A DNA stretch of 64,000 bases from UBA5109 sp038148755 (GCA_038148755.1 JAYQWA010000010.1:1-64000); one strand, 5' to 3'; shown: positions 44,117 to 53,489, numbered from the stretch's first letter. Numbers and translations are program-made. Notes: a model not told the origin generated them from the sequence alone.

Positions 44117-44131
44117 ATACATAGTATGTAA
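44117..44131. promoter_or_regulatory. Palindrome in the phaR promoter region
   Basis: TACATA-G-TATGTA is a perfect 13-base palindrome 34 bases upstream of the phaR ATG (44118-44130). It overlaps where the phaR promoter should be, so an operator for autoregulation or another repressor is plausible. It does not resemble the phasin-side repeats. Confidence 0.45.
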
Positions 44132-44284
44132 TTTCAAGGCTGTCTGCCAGTCTACAGCGTCATTAAATATGGCAAAGGAAAAGCAAGGGTTGAGATTGTC
44201 TGTGTAACAAATTAGCCATGAAAAGCTTATCTGTTGTAGCATGTTTTCGGCATATAGAAAAAAATCAAACATACTGCGTTTTAA

Positions 44285-44520
44285 AAATTCGCAAAGGCAA
44301 ATCTTATTGAACTCCAAAGCAGTCACTTAAAGTTTCCACGTTATCTAGCTTTGCTATCTCTGGTTATTGCCGGTGAAGCGATATTCCTGCTGCCTTTTGT
44401 GTTATCCAGGGTTTTCCGGGCAACTTTTCTCGATGTTTTTAACATTACTGATTTGCAAATGGGGATGGCGTTCTGACTTTATGGTGTTGTCGCCATGTGT
44501 TCCTATTTTGCCGGCTGAGC
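44285..44520 (+). pseudogene. MFS transporter remnant
   Basis: In one frame the DNA reads SSHLKFPRYLALLSLVIAGE, then a membrane segment, then LDVFNITDLQMGMAF, a TGA stop at 44474-44476, LYGVVAMCSYFAG and another TGA at 44516-44518. This matches the first ~70 residues of an MFS transporter group whose N-terminus has the AFSLYGVVAMxSYFxGGPLADRF signature. There is no start codon, two stops interrupt it, and the rest of the gene (about 350 codons) is gone. It abuts the other remnant at the GCCGGC-tga-GCCGGC dyad. Confidence 0.72.
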
Positions 44521-44704
44521 CGGCAATGATCTGATCATGCTAGGAACCAATACCTCAGTCATAAAAAACCTGTTGATTAATTTTGCCGGGAGCTGTTGGT
44601 TTAATTGCTCTGGCTAGATCAAGAACATTAGTCGGGAAATATTTGCTTGGGTCGTGTTCCGTCCGGTTCCAGGTGCCATCCGCACAAATGACAATTTTTT
44701 TCAT
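44500..44704 (-). pseudogene. DUF2235-type gene remnant
   Basis: From the ATG at 44704 the minus strand reads KKIVICADGTWN, TNVLDLARAIKP, QQVFYD, then TGA (44557-44555), GIGS, TAG, HDQIIAGSAGK. This is the start of a DUF2235 alpha/beta-hydrolase (the Tle1-type phospholipase/T6SS effector family), in which the stops replace the W of YDWGIGSYHD and its Y. A GGGATG-like ribosome site precedes the ATG. Only about 65 codons remain. A 49-codon peptide could still be made. Confidence 0.72.
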
Positions 44705-44803
44705 GGTGCATCCCTTCTTTAAATGATTTAAAACTGATATATATGTTACTCACCGGCGCATTTTAGAATCCAGATAGTAAACAGTTATTTCGGGAATTAA
44801 ATA

Positions 44804-46162
44804 ATGAAAGACTTTATTCAAAAGTTCACGAATATACACCGAGAAGAAGTGCCGGTAGTTATCGCATCCGGGTTCTTTTTCTTTTGTCTGTTGACCGCAT
44901 TAATGGTGTTGCGGCCGGCGCGTGAAGCTCTGGGTATGGAAAGCGGCCTTGATACCGTGCGATGGCTATTCCTGGGAACTGCAGTGTTTACCTTACTGGT
45001 TAATCCTGTTTTTGGCTATTTAGTCAGCCACTTCAAACGCTTCACTTTTGTTGCTACTACTTACTTCTTTTTTGCGGCCAGTCTTTTGGTGTTTTATCTA
45101 TTTTTGACTTTGGCGCCAGAGTCGATAGGGCAGATAAGTGGCAGAATTTTTTATGTCTGGTATAGCGTTTTTAATTTATTTAATACCATGGTTTTCTGGG
45201 CAACCATGGCTGATACCTATAAACTTGAGCAAAGTAAGCGCTTATACGGCACTATCGCTGTTGGGGGAACTCTTGGAGCCATTTTCGGCCCCTGGCTGAC
45301 TTCAGTTTTAGCCATTCCTATTGGTACAGCAAATCTGCTGCTGGTTTCCGTGTGCTTTCTTTTTCTCGGTGTGTTTTGCGCCTGGCTGGTATTTCACTTC
45401 AGCACGGCAGCTGGCTTTACCAGTTTGTCTGTGAATAATTCAGATAATGAACTTGATAAAAACGAGATTATTGGCGGCAGTGCCTGGCAGGGATTACGTT
45501 CCGCTTTAAGTTCTCCCTACTTACTGGGGATATCCGGCTATGTCCTGATTATCGCTATTGTCGGAACCTTTCTATATTTTACCCGGCTCGCCATGGTGGC
45601 TGCTGTGGGTGACGATACTGATTTACGCACCACCATGTTCGCCCAGATTGATTTAATTACCCAGATGACAACGCTGGTTTTACAGTTAATTGTGACCGGG
45701 CATATTATGAGACGTTTAGGTGTTTCTGTGTCACTGGCGATACTGCCAATTGTGGTGATATTTGGCATGATTGGGCTGACAGTTGTCGGCACGCTGGCAG
45801 CTCTGGTCATTTTTGAGGCGATATATCGTGCCATTCAACGTGCAGTAATGCGCCCGGCCAGAGAAACCCTGTATACCGTTGTTAGCAAAGAAGAGAAGTA
45901 TAAAGCTAAAGCTTTTATTGACACTTTTGTCTTCAGGGGAGGCGATGTTGTCGGTGCATGGACGGAAGGTCTGATCACCCGGCTTGGCATGGGCTTATTT
46001 GCTTTGGCTGCTATTACCATACCCATGGCAATAGTCTGGGCTGCTTTAGGTGTCTGGCTTGGGTTGCAACAAAGCGACAAAGCAGGGAGACAAGGCAGTA
46101 CGCAGTCTAATCAGACTGGAAAATTGAATGAAAATGGAGAAGTATTAGCAACAAGCCCCTGA
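44804..46162 (+). CDS. ATP:ADP antiporter-like major facilitator
   Basis: A 452-residue inner-membrane protein with about 12 segments. The start FTNIHREEVPVVIASGFFFFCLLTALMVLRPAREALG and the middle WATMADTYKLEQSKRLYGTIAVGGTLGAIFGPWLT resemble the ATP:ADP antiporter (AAA/Tlc) branch of the MFS found in free-living bacteria. Residues RPARETLYTVVSKEEKYKAKAFIDTFVFRGGDVVGAW match its second half. True nucleotide exchange is proven only for parasites and plastids, so the cargo here is unknown. A polar tail (about 425-452) follows. The next gene begins 20 bases later. Confidence 0.75.
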   Translation: MKDFIQKFTNIHREEVPVVIASGFFFFCLLTALMVLRPAREALGMESGLDTVRWLFLGTAVFTLLVNPVFGYLVSHFKRFTFVATTYFFFAASLLVFYLFLTLAPESIGQISGRIFYVWYSVFNLFNTMVFWATMADTYKLEQSKRLYGTIAVGGTLGAIFGPWLTSVLAIPIGTANLLLVSVCFLFLGVFCAWLVFHFSTAAGFTSLSVNNSDNELDKNEIIGGSAWQGLRSALSSPYLLGISGYVLIIAIVGTFLYFTRLAMVAAVGDDTDLRTTMFAQIDLITQMTTLVLQLIVTGHIMRRLGVSVSLAILPIVVIFGMIGLTVVGTLAALVIFEAIYRAIQRAVMRPARETLYTVVSKEEKYKAKAFIDTFVFRGGDVVGAWTEGLITRLGMGLFALAAITIPMAIVWAALGVWLGLQQSDKAGRQGSTQSNQTGKLNENGEVLATSP

Positions 46163-46182
46163 TAAATAGAATGAGGGAATTT

Positions 46183-47187
46183 ATGAGCCAGAAAAATATT
46201 ATTGATAAAGCAGTTACAGAGCAGTCCATGAAAGCGGGGATATCCCGACGTCACTTTATGCAAAAAGGTGCTTATGCTGGTACAGCACTGGCTCTGATGC
46301 CGATGCTACAAAGTCGGGCGGCTCAAAGTGAATTAATTATGGGAACAATTCCTTCGACAGGTGAACAGATTCCGGCGATAGGACTGGGCAGTTCGGCTAA
46401 CTTCTCCAGAGTGGCCAGAAGTGAAGATGTCACGGCATTAAGAGGCGTGTTATCCACATTATTTGAGATGGGTGGCAGGGTTTTCGATACAGCTCCTAGT
46501 TATGGCGCGTCAGAAGAAGTATCAGGCCAGATAGCCCAGGAGCTCGGCATTGCCGAAGGTCTGTTCTGGGCAACAAAACTGAATGTTGCAGGTCGTGGGG
46601 GTGGGGGGGCAAACCCTGAGCGTGCGCGACAGCAGGTTGAAGCGTCATTTCAACGTATTGGCAGATCGACCATAGACCTTGTTCAGGTACACAATATGGG
46701 CGCACCTGATGTGCAATTACCGATACTCCGTGAATATAAAGAGGAAGGCAGAATCCGCTATATCGGTATCACCACAACTTTTCCTGAACAATATCCTGCC
46801 TTAATCGATGTCATGCGCAATGAAGAAATTGATTTTATTGGGGTCGATTATGCAGTCGATAACCGCAATGTTGAGGATGTCATTTTGCCGCTGGCAATGG
46901 ATCGCGGCATTGGAGTCCTGTGCTATCTGCCATTCGGACGCAGCAGGTTATGGGCAAGAGTGAGCGGCCAGACTTTGCCGGATTATGCACAGGAATTTGA
47001 TGCCAGCACCTGGGCACAGTTTTTCCTGAAGTTTAATATCAGCCATCCGGCTATCACGGCGGCAACACCTTCAACCAGCCGCCCAAGCAATATGGCCGAT
47101 AATATCGGCGGGATGATAGGGCGTCTGCCGGATGAGGCCATGCGTCGCAGGATGATTGCTACGGTAGATGCTTTGCCGATGGCTTAA
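46183..47187 (+). CDS. Tat-exported aldo/keto reductase
   Basis: A 334-residue aldo/keto reductase with a twin-arginine signal (SRRHFMQKGAYAGTALALMP, about residues 20-40). The barrel has the catalytic set D and Y in VFDTAPSYG, K in WATKLN, H in VQVHNMG. Export of an AKR is unusual because NADPH is cytosolic; the protein may be membrane-retained or use another donor. The ATG at 46183 is favoured: GAGGGA lies five bases before it. A G-rich run, G5-T-G7, inside the gene near 46598-46610 encodes RGGGGA and could slip. Confidence 0.85.
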   Translation: MSQKNIIDKAVTEQSMKAGISRRHFMQKGAYAGTALALMPMLQSRAAQSELIMGTIPSTGEQIPAIGLGSSANFSRVARSEDVTALRGVLSTLFEMGGRVFDTAPSYGASEEVSGQIAQELGIAEGLFWATKLNVAGRGGGGANPERARQQVEASFQRIGRSTIDLVQVHNMGAPDVQLPILREYKEEGRIRYIGITTTFPEQYPALIDVMRNEEIDFIGVDYAVDNRNVEDVILPLAMDRGIGVLCYLPFGRSRLWARVSGQTLPDYAQEFDASTWAQFFLKFNISHPAITAATPSTSRPSNMADNIGGMIGRLPDEAMRRRMIATVDALPMA

Positions 47188-47196
47188 GGTCAGGCT

Positions 47197-48327
47197 CTAA
47201 CTGTTCAGCACGGCATTCAGGGCACTCAGGCAATAGAGTACATTGCCACTATTTGCAGAGTAGCCCATCAATCCAATACGCCAGAGCACGCCGGCTGCTT
47301 CGCCCAAACCGGCACCGATTTCAAGGTTATATTCCTGTAATAGCTGACCTCTTACCTGAGCATCATTAACCCCTTCAGGAATGATAACGACATTGAGCTG
47401 AGGCAGCCTTTCAGCTTCGGGGACTCTCAGCTGTAAACCCAGTTTTTCCAGTCCAGCTTTAAGTGCATTGTGTTGCAAACGATGGCGTTCCCAGGAATTC
47501 TCCAGGCCTTCTTCACTTAATATACAGAGTGCTTCATGTAAGCCATATAATGGATTAATCGGTGCAGTGTGGTGATAGGCACGCTTGCCTGCGCCTTCCC
47601 AGTAACCCAGCATGAGACTTAAATCTAGGAACCAGGACTGACATTTGCTCTGCCGGTTTTTGACTTTTTCCATGGCTCGCTGGTTAAAAGTGACGGGAGA
47701 AAGTCCGGGAATACAGGACAGACATTTCTGAGTACCGGAATAAACCGCATCCAGTTCCCATTCATCGACTTTAAGTGGAACTCCAGCAAGCGAGGTCACT
47801 GTATCTACAATCGTGAGACAATCATATTGATGAGCAAGACTGGCCAGTGTCTTTGCATCAGAAAGTGCGCCAGTTGAGGTTTCTGCATGCACAAAAGCCA
47901 GAATAGAGGCGTCAGGGTTTTCCTTCAGAGCAGCTTCCACTTTTGCAGGGTCTACGGCCCGGCCCCAGGGATCTTCGACAATGATTGCCTCACCACCACA
48001 ACGGACAACGTTTTCTTTCATGCGTCCACCGAAGGCACCATTGATGCAAACGATAACCTTGTCGCCAGGTTCAACAAGATTAACAAAGCAGCATTCCATG
48101 CCTGCTGAGCCGGGAGCAGATATCGGCAGGGTGACTTCATTAGTTGTCTGAAAGGCATAACGAAGGAGGCTTTTCAGTTCATCCATCATGCCGATAAAAA
48201 GAGGATCAAGGTGCCCAAGCGTTGGTCGTGACAAAGCTTCAAGAACCCGGGGATTTACATCCGAGGGGCCCGGCCCCATCAGTTTTCGTTGCGGTGGATT
48301 GAATGTTTTGAACTGACTCTGCTGCAT
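47197..48327 (-). CDS. Class V aminotransferase (alanine/serine-glyoxylate type)
   Basis: A 376-residue PLP enzyme: LMGPGPSDVNPRVLEALSRP, SAPGSAGMECC, HAETSTG (147-153), D in VDTVTSL (about 175), PLP lysine K201 in SGTQKCLSCIPGLSP, and YHHTAPINPLYGLHEAL. It should convert glyoxylate to glycine with alanine or serine as donor. It is divergent from the lactate permease-dehydrogenase pair across 231 bases and parallels the aminotransferase at 14672, but the two are not close copies. Confidence 0.9.
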   Translation of the reverse strand: MQQSQFKTFNPPQRKLMGPGPSDVNPRVLEALSRPTLGHLDPLFIGMMDELKSLLRYAFQTTNEVTLPISAPGSAGMECCFVNLVEPGDKVIVCINGAFGGRMKENVVRCGGEAIIVEDPWGRAVDPAKVEAALKENPDASILAFVHAETSTGALSDAKTLASLAHQYDCLTIVDTVTSLAGVPLKVDEWELDAVYSGTQKCLSCIPGLSPVTFNQRAMEKVKNRQSKCQSWFLDLSLMLGYWEGAGKRAYHHTAPINPLYGLHEALCILSEEGLENSWERHRLQHNALKAGLEKLGLQLRVPEAERLPQLNVVIIPEGVNDAQVRGQLLQEYNLEIGAGLGEAAGVLWRIGLMGYSANSGNVLYCLSALNAVLNS

Positions 48328-48419
48328 TGTGAACCCTTAATCTTTTTTAGTAATGTTGTACAAGTTTCGCACTATAAACGTCATTATACGATTCTTGCAA
48401 TCAACAAACGCGTAATTGA

Positions 48420-48469
48420 TAATGATCTGCAGTAATTTAAACATTAATAAAAATAAATTTTGATCATTA
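48420..48469. promoter_or_regulatory. Inverted operator-like pair between aminotransferase and LctP
   Basis: TAATGATC (48420-48427) and GATCATTA (48462-48469) are exact inverted copies 34 bases apart in the divergent promoter region. They could be half-sites or a looping pair for a regulator such as an LldR/GntR-type protein, which is not encoded nearby. Confidence 0.4.
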
Positions 48470-48558
48470 CGCGAACTGTTATATTCCTATCCTGTCTGGA
48501 CGATTCCGTATTGAAGTTACTCAATGGATATAATCCGGTAAGTTAAAGGATATTCGTA

Positions 48559-50367
48559 TTGAACATATTAATCCTCTCGCTCTTATCTTTTCTCCCCATT
48601 CTTGTTGTTGCTGTTTTTCTGGTTATTCTAAGGTGGCCAGCCAGCCGGGCAATGCCGCTAGCCTATATTACAGCAGTAGGACTTGCTCTTTGGGTCTGGC
48701 AGTTACCTCTTAATCAGGTAGCTGCGGCAACAGTAAACGGACTCATTGTTGCGCTTACTCTGCTCTATATAATATTCGGTGCAATTCTGGTGTTGAATAC
48801 TTTGCAGCAGAGTGGGGCGATAAAAGTCATCCGCCAGGGTTTCATTAATATTTCACCCGACAGACGTATCCAGGTCATAATTATTGCCTGGCTATTTGGC
48901 TCTTTTATAGAGGGTTCTTCGGGTTTCGGTACCCCAGCAGCAGTGGCAGTGCCTTTACTGGTCGGTTTGGGTTTTCCGGCAATGGCCGCAGTGGTTTCGG
49001 GCATGATAATCCAGAGTACGCCGGTGTCCTTTGGTGCCCTCGGTACGCCCATACTGGTCGGTGTAGGAACCGGCCTTTCAGGGGATGAAAGTGTCTATCA
49101 GTTTATCCAGCAGGCAGGTATTGCCGGTGCTTCAGCTGAGCTTGTTGGCAGACCTATGCTGGAACTTATCGCTCAAAAAGTAGCCATCCTGCATGCCATA
49201 ACGGGGACTTTTATTCCCTTGTTCGTGGTTGCCATGATGACCCGATTTTTTGGCGAGAACAGGTCATTTGCTGAAGGTCTCAGAGTCTGGAAATTTGCCC
49301 TGTTTGCCGCATTTTCCATGACGATTCCCTATGTTATAGCTGCCTATATTTTCGGACCTGAATTTCCTACAATCTTTGGTGGCATGATAGGCCTACTGAT
49401 TGTGATTCCGGCGGCAAAAGCAGGCTGGTTTATGCCTGACAAAGATAAAGTCTGGGATTTTCCAGATAAATCGAAATGGGATCCGGAATGGAGTGGGCTG
49501 CAGCAGACACAAGCCGAGCAGACTGTTGTAGATGGAAGGCCTGACATGTCTATTATAGTTGCCTGGAGTCCTTATCTCTTACTGGCCTTGCTCTTAATAA
49601 TCACCCGGGTCCCGGCACTGGGAGTAAACACTTTTCTGCAGTCTTTTGCCTTCGAGTGGTCAAATATTTTCAATTCAACAGTGGGTACCGGGAATATCCA
49701 GTTACTGTATTCCCCGGCAGCTATATTTATCGTGGTATCACTAGCCACCTTCTTTATTCATAAAATGAATATAAACACCTATGGCCTTGCCCTTAAAGAT
49801 TCCTGCCAGAATATGCTCAAAGTATCTTTGCCTTTATTAACGACTGTTCCCATGGTACAGGTTTTTCTCAATTCTCAGGATGGCCTGGCAGGTTATGCCA
49901 AAATGCCGAATGCTTTGGCGGAAGGAGTGGCGGTGCTCGCAGGCTCGGCCTGGCCGATTTTTTCAACCTTTATTGGTGGTTTTGGTGCCTTTGTTGCCGG
50001 CAGTAATACGGTGAGCAATATGACCTTTTCATTGTTTCAGTTCGGCGTTGGAGAACGAATTGGTGTTGACCCAACCTGGGTTGTTGCTTTGCAGGCACTA
50101 GGTGGTGCTGCCGGTAATGTTATCTGTGTGCATAATGTGGTTGCGGCTTCTGCGGTAGTGGGTCTGTTGGGTAAGGAAGGCCTGGTGATCCGTAAAACAT
50201 TGGCTGTTTTTGTGTATTACGCCCTACTCGCGGGTTCAATGGGCTATGCGATTGTCTGGTCAGGAAGCAAGGGTTGGTTCAATATTGGTAGTTTACTTAG
50301 TGTTTTAATAGTTGTGGGACTGGTTGGATTTGCCCGCATGCAGCTTAAAAAGGGAGTCGCAGTATAG
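48559..50367 (+). CDS. lctP: L-lactate permease (LctP/GlcA family)
   Basis: A 602-residue inner-membrane carrier with about 13-14 membrane segments. Family blocks are FGSFIEGSSGFGTPAAVAVPLLVGLGFP, STPVSFGALGTPILVGVGTGL, and near the end FIGGFGAFVAGSNTVSNMTFS and GGAAGNVICVHNVVAASAVVGL. It imports lactate or glycolate with protons. The TTG start has AAAGGA before it. The dehydrogenase gene begins directly after its stop, so they share a transcript. Confidence 0.92.
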   Translation: MNILILSLLSFLPILVVAVFLVILRWPASRAMPLAYITAVGLALWVWQLPLNQVAAATVNGLIVALTLLYIIFGAILVLNTLQQSGAIKVIRQGFINISPDRRIQVIIIAWLFGSFIEGSSGFGTPAAVAVPLLVGLGFPAMAAVVSGMIIQSTPVSFGALGTPILVGVGTGLSGDESVYQFIQQAGIAGASAELVGRPMLELIAQKVAILHAITGTFIPLFVVAMMTRFFGENRSFAEGLRVWKFALFAAFSMTIPYVIAAYIFGPEFPTIFGGMIGLLIVIPAAKAGWFMPDKDKVWDFPDKSKWDPEWSGLQQTQAEQTVVDGRPDMSIIVAWSPYLLLALLLIITRVPALGVNTFLQSFAFEWSNIFNSTVGTGNIQLLYSPAAIFIVVSLATFFIHKMNINTYGLALKDSCQNMLKVSLPLLTTVPMVQVFLNSQDGLAGYAKMPNALAEGVAVLAGSAWPIFSTFIGGFGAFVAGSNTVSNMTFSLFQFGVGERIGVDPTWVVALQALGGAAGNVICVHNVVAASAVVGLLGKEGLVIRKTLAVFVYYALLAGSMGYAIVWSGSKGWFNIGSLLSVLIVVGLVGFARMQLKKGVAV

Positions 50368-51522
50368 ATGTTCAAGCGCTTGAAAGATGTTCATAAAATT
50401 TCTGATTTTCGCACTTTAGCCAAAAAACGTTTACCCGGACCAATTTTCCATTATATTGATGGCGCCGCCGATGATGAGATCACGCGCTACCGCAATACCT
50501 CGGCTTTCGATGAGGTGGATCTGGTACCTAATGTTCTTGCCGGGGTCGAAGATATTGACCTGACAACGACCGTGATGGGCCAGAAAATCGACATGCCATT
50601 GTTCTTGTCACCCACAGCCCTGCAACGTCTGTTTCATCATGATGGTGAACTGGCGGTAGGCAGAGCAGCAGAGAAATACAACACGATCTTTGGCGTCTCT
50701 TCGCTGGGAACGGTGAGTGTTGAGAAGATTGGTGAGACGATTAAAACCCCTAAGCTCTTTCAGCTGTATTTCCATAAGGATAAAGAACTGACACGCAGCA
50801 TGATTGATCGTTGTAAGGAAGCTAATTTCGACGCCCTGGCATTAACGGTTGATACGATTGTAGGGGGGAATCGTGAACGTGATTTATATACGGGTTTTAC
50901 GACGCCGCCAAGGTTGACTTTAAAAAGCCTACTGAGTTTCGCGACTCATCCGGCATGGGCCTTTAATTATTTTACACATGAGGCCTATGAATTATCCCAG
51001 TTAAAAGATTACGTTAAAGAAGGTTCCAATATCTCCATCACAATTGGTGATTACTTCAGCCAAATGATGGATCAGTCCATGAACTGGAAAGATGCGGAAG
51101 AAGTTAGCAAGTATTGGGGTAAACACTTTGTACTAAAAGGTGTGATGTCAGTTGAAGATGCCAGGCGGGCAGTGGATATCGGTGCCAGTGCCATCATGGT
51201 TTCCAACCACGGAGGCAGACAGCTGGATGGTTCGCGTGCTCCCTTTGATCAACTGGCGGAAATTGTTGACGCTGTGGGCGATAAAATAGATGTGATCTGT
51301 GATGGGGGAATTACCCGTGGCACCCATATTCTCAAGGCCTTGTCTGTGGGCGCCAAAGCCTGTTCCGGCGGGCGTCTTTATCTTTATGCCTTGGCGGCAG
51401 CAGGTCAACCGGGTGTTGAAAGGGCGCTGTCACTGTTGCATGCAGAACTGGTGCGGGATATGAAATTGATGGGCTGTAAGTCGATCAGTGACCTGCACCG
51501 AGGGAATCTGAGGTACAGATAG
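50368..51522 (+). CDS. lldD: FMN-dependent L-lactate (alpha-hydroxyacid) dehydrogenase
   Basis: A 384-residue FMN enzyme of the LldD/glycolate oxidase family. It has IFHYIDGAADDEITRYRN, SPTALQRLFHHDGE, QLYFHKDKELT, TVDTIVGGNRERD, K in HFVLKGVMSVEDA, and the active-site His in MVSNHGGRQLDG, then CDGGITRGTHILKALSVGA. It oxidises L-lactate (or glycolate) to the 2-oxo acid, with electrons going to the quinone pool. It starts at the base after the LctP stop with AGGGAG upstream, so uptake and oxidation are coupled. Confidence 0.92.
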   Translation: MFKRLKDVHKISDFRTLAKKRLPGPIFHYIDGAADDEITRYRNTSAFDEVDLVPNVLAGVEDIDLTTTVMGQKIDMPLFLSPTALQRLFHHDGELAVGRAAEKYNTIFGVSSLGTVSVEKIGETIKTPKLFQLYFHKDKELTRSMIDRCKEANFDALALTVDTIVGGNRERDLYTGFTTPPRLTLKSLLSFATHPAWAFNYFTHEAYELSQLKDYVKEGSNISITIGDYFSQMMDQSMNWKDAEEVSKYWGKHFVLKGVMSVEDARRAVDIGASAIMVSNHGGRQLDGSRAPFDQLAEIVDAVGDKIDVICDGGITRGTHILKALSVGAKACSGGRLYLYALAAAGQPGVERALSLLHAELVRDMKLMGCKSISDLHRGNLRYR

Positions 51523-51545
51523 CGCATTACGGGCAGTCCATATCA

Positions 51546-52238
51546 CTACCAGGGATGGATGTCTCCGTTCCATTTAAAAAATTTGCCGCTATCCTTAAAT
51601 GTCATTTTTTCAATAACCCGGCAGATTCCCTCAGCGCTTTCCTGAGGTGTGATATCAGCTTCTGCACCACCCATATCGGTTTTCACCCATCCAGGATGCA
51701 TTAAACCAACACATATGCCGGTTGTTTGCCATTCGCTGGCCAGCGTCTGCATCACCTTGTTGACAGCAGCTTTTGAGCTGGCATAAGCATAAATGCCCGG
51801 CATGGTGAAAGTTGAAGCCCCTACCTGGCTGGAGATGGTTATCAACTTGGGGGCTTCAGCTGCTTCGAGGTGAGGTTTGAAGCTTTCTGCAACTCTGAAG
51901 GGACCTATGGTATTGACCTGAATGGTGTGCAGCCAATCATCCAGACTGGCATTGCCAAAAGATTGATGCTCGCCACCCATGATGCCGGCATTATTAATCA
52001 GTACATCTATTGCTGTGCCAGCTAGTGCTTTTGCACAGGCCTTTATGGACTGTTCATCAGAGACATCCATCTGGTGTATGGATAAATTACCCTTGCTGTT
52101 GCTGGCAAGGGATGCCAAGTCGCTAGCGCTATCAGGTTGTCGGCAACAGGCATAGACTCTGTTTCCTGCTTCCAGATATTGCCGAACCAATTCCAGTCCG
52201 ATACCACGATTAGCGCCGGTAATTAATATTGTGCTCAT
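51546..52238 (-). CDS. Short-chain dehydrogenase/reductase
   Basis: A 230-residue classical SDR: TGANRGIG (7-14), NNAG (82-85), serine S137, and the Y152-x-x-x-K156 catalytic pair in AYASSK. The C33 C32 pair and R34 after the second strand suggest NADP(H). It resembles C-factor/CsgA-like SDRs. The substrate is unknown. It is convergent with lldD. Confidence 0.88.
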   Translation of the reverse strand: MSTILITGANRGIGLELVRQYLEAGNRVYACCRQPDSASDLASLASNSKGNLSIHQMDVSDEQSIKACAKALAGTAIDVLINNAGIMGGEHQSFGNASLDDWLHTIQVNTIGPFRVAESFKPHLEAAEAPKLITISSQVGASTFTMPGIYAYASSKAAVNKVMQTLASEWQTTGICVGLMHPGWVKTDMGGAEADITPQESAEGICRVIEKMTFKDSGKFFKWNGDIHPW

Positions 52239-52418
52239 GTTTTATCCTGTGAGTATTGTTGAATATTGATTAAGTAAAGATGAATATACCAAATTAATAT
52301 ATCTCGTTTTTTCTTGCCGCTTATATCGACTGGATTTAACGCGTCGGTCTTTCTAGACAGTCTAAATCGCCTTGCATACAATCAGTTACAGATATTTTTT
52401 TACGATTATGAGGTTGTT

Positions 52419-53489
52419 ATGAAATTTCACGCCATATTTGCCAGTTTGCTAGCCTGTATAGCTCTGCCACTTTCTGCACAAAATGTTTCCGATGCCTTTG
52501 ATCCCGGTTACAGTCTGCAATCCTGGCAGAACCCCCAGTTAGCTAAAGTAAGGGCAAACTGTCGAAATCCGGCACCGGCCTTTGCTATACCGGCAAGAGA
52601 GCCGCAAAGTGGACTTGTTGTGCCGGAACCAAGGCAAATTGTGCCTGCCTCTTCAGCGATTCCCGGTGTCATAGCAGCCGGTCAGAGTTGGGAAACTGTC
52701 TGGTCCTGGCCCGGCAATAATGCAGATGGGCTGATTGCAACAGAAAATGGCGGGATCATGTTTGCCAATAATGATGCCAGTAATGTGATACAGCTTAATC
52801 TGGATGGTTCAGCAGAAATCATCTACGACAACACCAACACCGGTGGAGCAGTATCCCGCAGTAAAAATGGCGATTTATTTTTACTGGATCGCGGGCTTAA
52901 CTCGGCGATTGTTAAACTGGAACCGGAACGTTTTATCTTTGCTGACAAGTTCCAGGGAGATCCCATTGACTGTCTGAGTGGCATCATGAATGATCTGGCA
53001 GCAGATAGTCTTGGCGGCGTTTATTTCACTATTACGGCGGCCGGTCTTTTTTATGCTGATAGCAATGGCATGGTTTCCAGATATGGTGATGTGGTTGGAA
53101 CTAACGGTGTTATTCTCAGTCCAGACGAAACAACACTGTATGTCACCAACGGGCCGGTTATTGTTGCCTATGATGTCGAAAATAACGGGGCACTGACTAA
53201 TCAGCGTGACTTTGTCAGGCTCAGTGAAGGTGCCGGCGATGGCATGGCCGTGGATTCAGAGGGACGCCTCTATGTCAGTACCGGGATATCGGTCGATATT
53301 TTTGCTGCTGATGGCAGTTTTCTCGGGAATATTCCCGGACCCCGGGGGCTACATGGCGTAGCCTTCAGTGGACAGGATAAAAAATGGCTTTATGCAATCG
53401 TATTAAATGGCGCTTTTGGCCCAAATGCAGCAAACCGGATTATTCGAATACCTATGATTGCACAAGGTTATCTGGATAGGGCGAAATAG
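52419..53489 (+). CDS. Secreted SMP-30/gluconolactonase-like beta-propeller
   Basis: A 356-residue protein with a signal peptide (MKFHAIFASLLACIALPLSAQ) and a six-bladed propeller of the SMP-30 type: ENGGIMFANNDASNVIQLNLDG, GGVYFTITAAGLFYADSNG, GVILSPDETTLYVTNGP, GDGMAVDSEGRLYVSTG and LHGVAFSGQDKKWLYAIV. Family members are lactonases with a metal site. The start ATG with GAGG upstream is taken; an upstream ATG would place the signal peptide internally. It is one of three secreted propellers here. Confidence 0.82.
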   Translation: MKFHAIFASLLACIALPLSAQNVSDAFDPGYSLQSWQNPQLAKVRANCRNPAPAFAIPAREPQSGLVVPEPRQIVPASSAIPGVIAAGQSWETVWSWPGNNADGLIATENGGIMFANNDASNVIQLNLDGSAEIIYDNTNTGGAVSRSKNGDLFLLDRGLNSAIVKLEPERFIFADKFQGDPIDCLSGIMNDLAADSLGGVYFTITAAGLFYADSNGMVSRYGDVVGTNGVILSPDETTLYVTNGPVIVAYDVENNGALTNQRDFVRLSEGAGDGMAVDSEGRLYVSTGISVDIFAADGSFLGNIPGPRGLHGVAFSGQDKKWLYAIVLNGAFGPNAANRIIRIPMIAQGYLDRAK

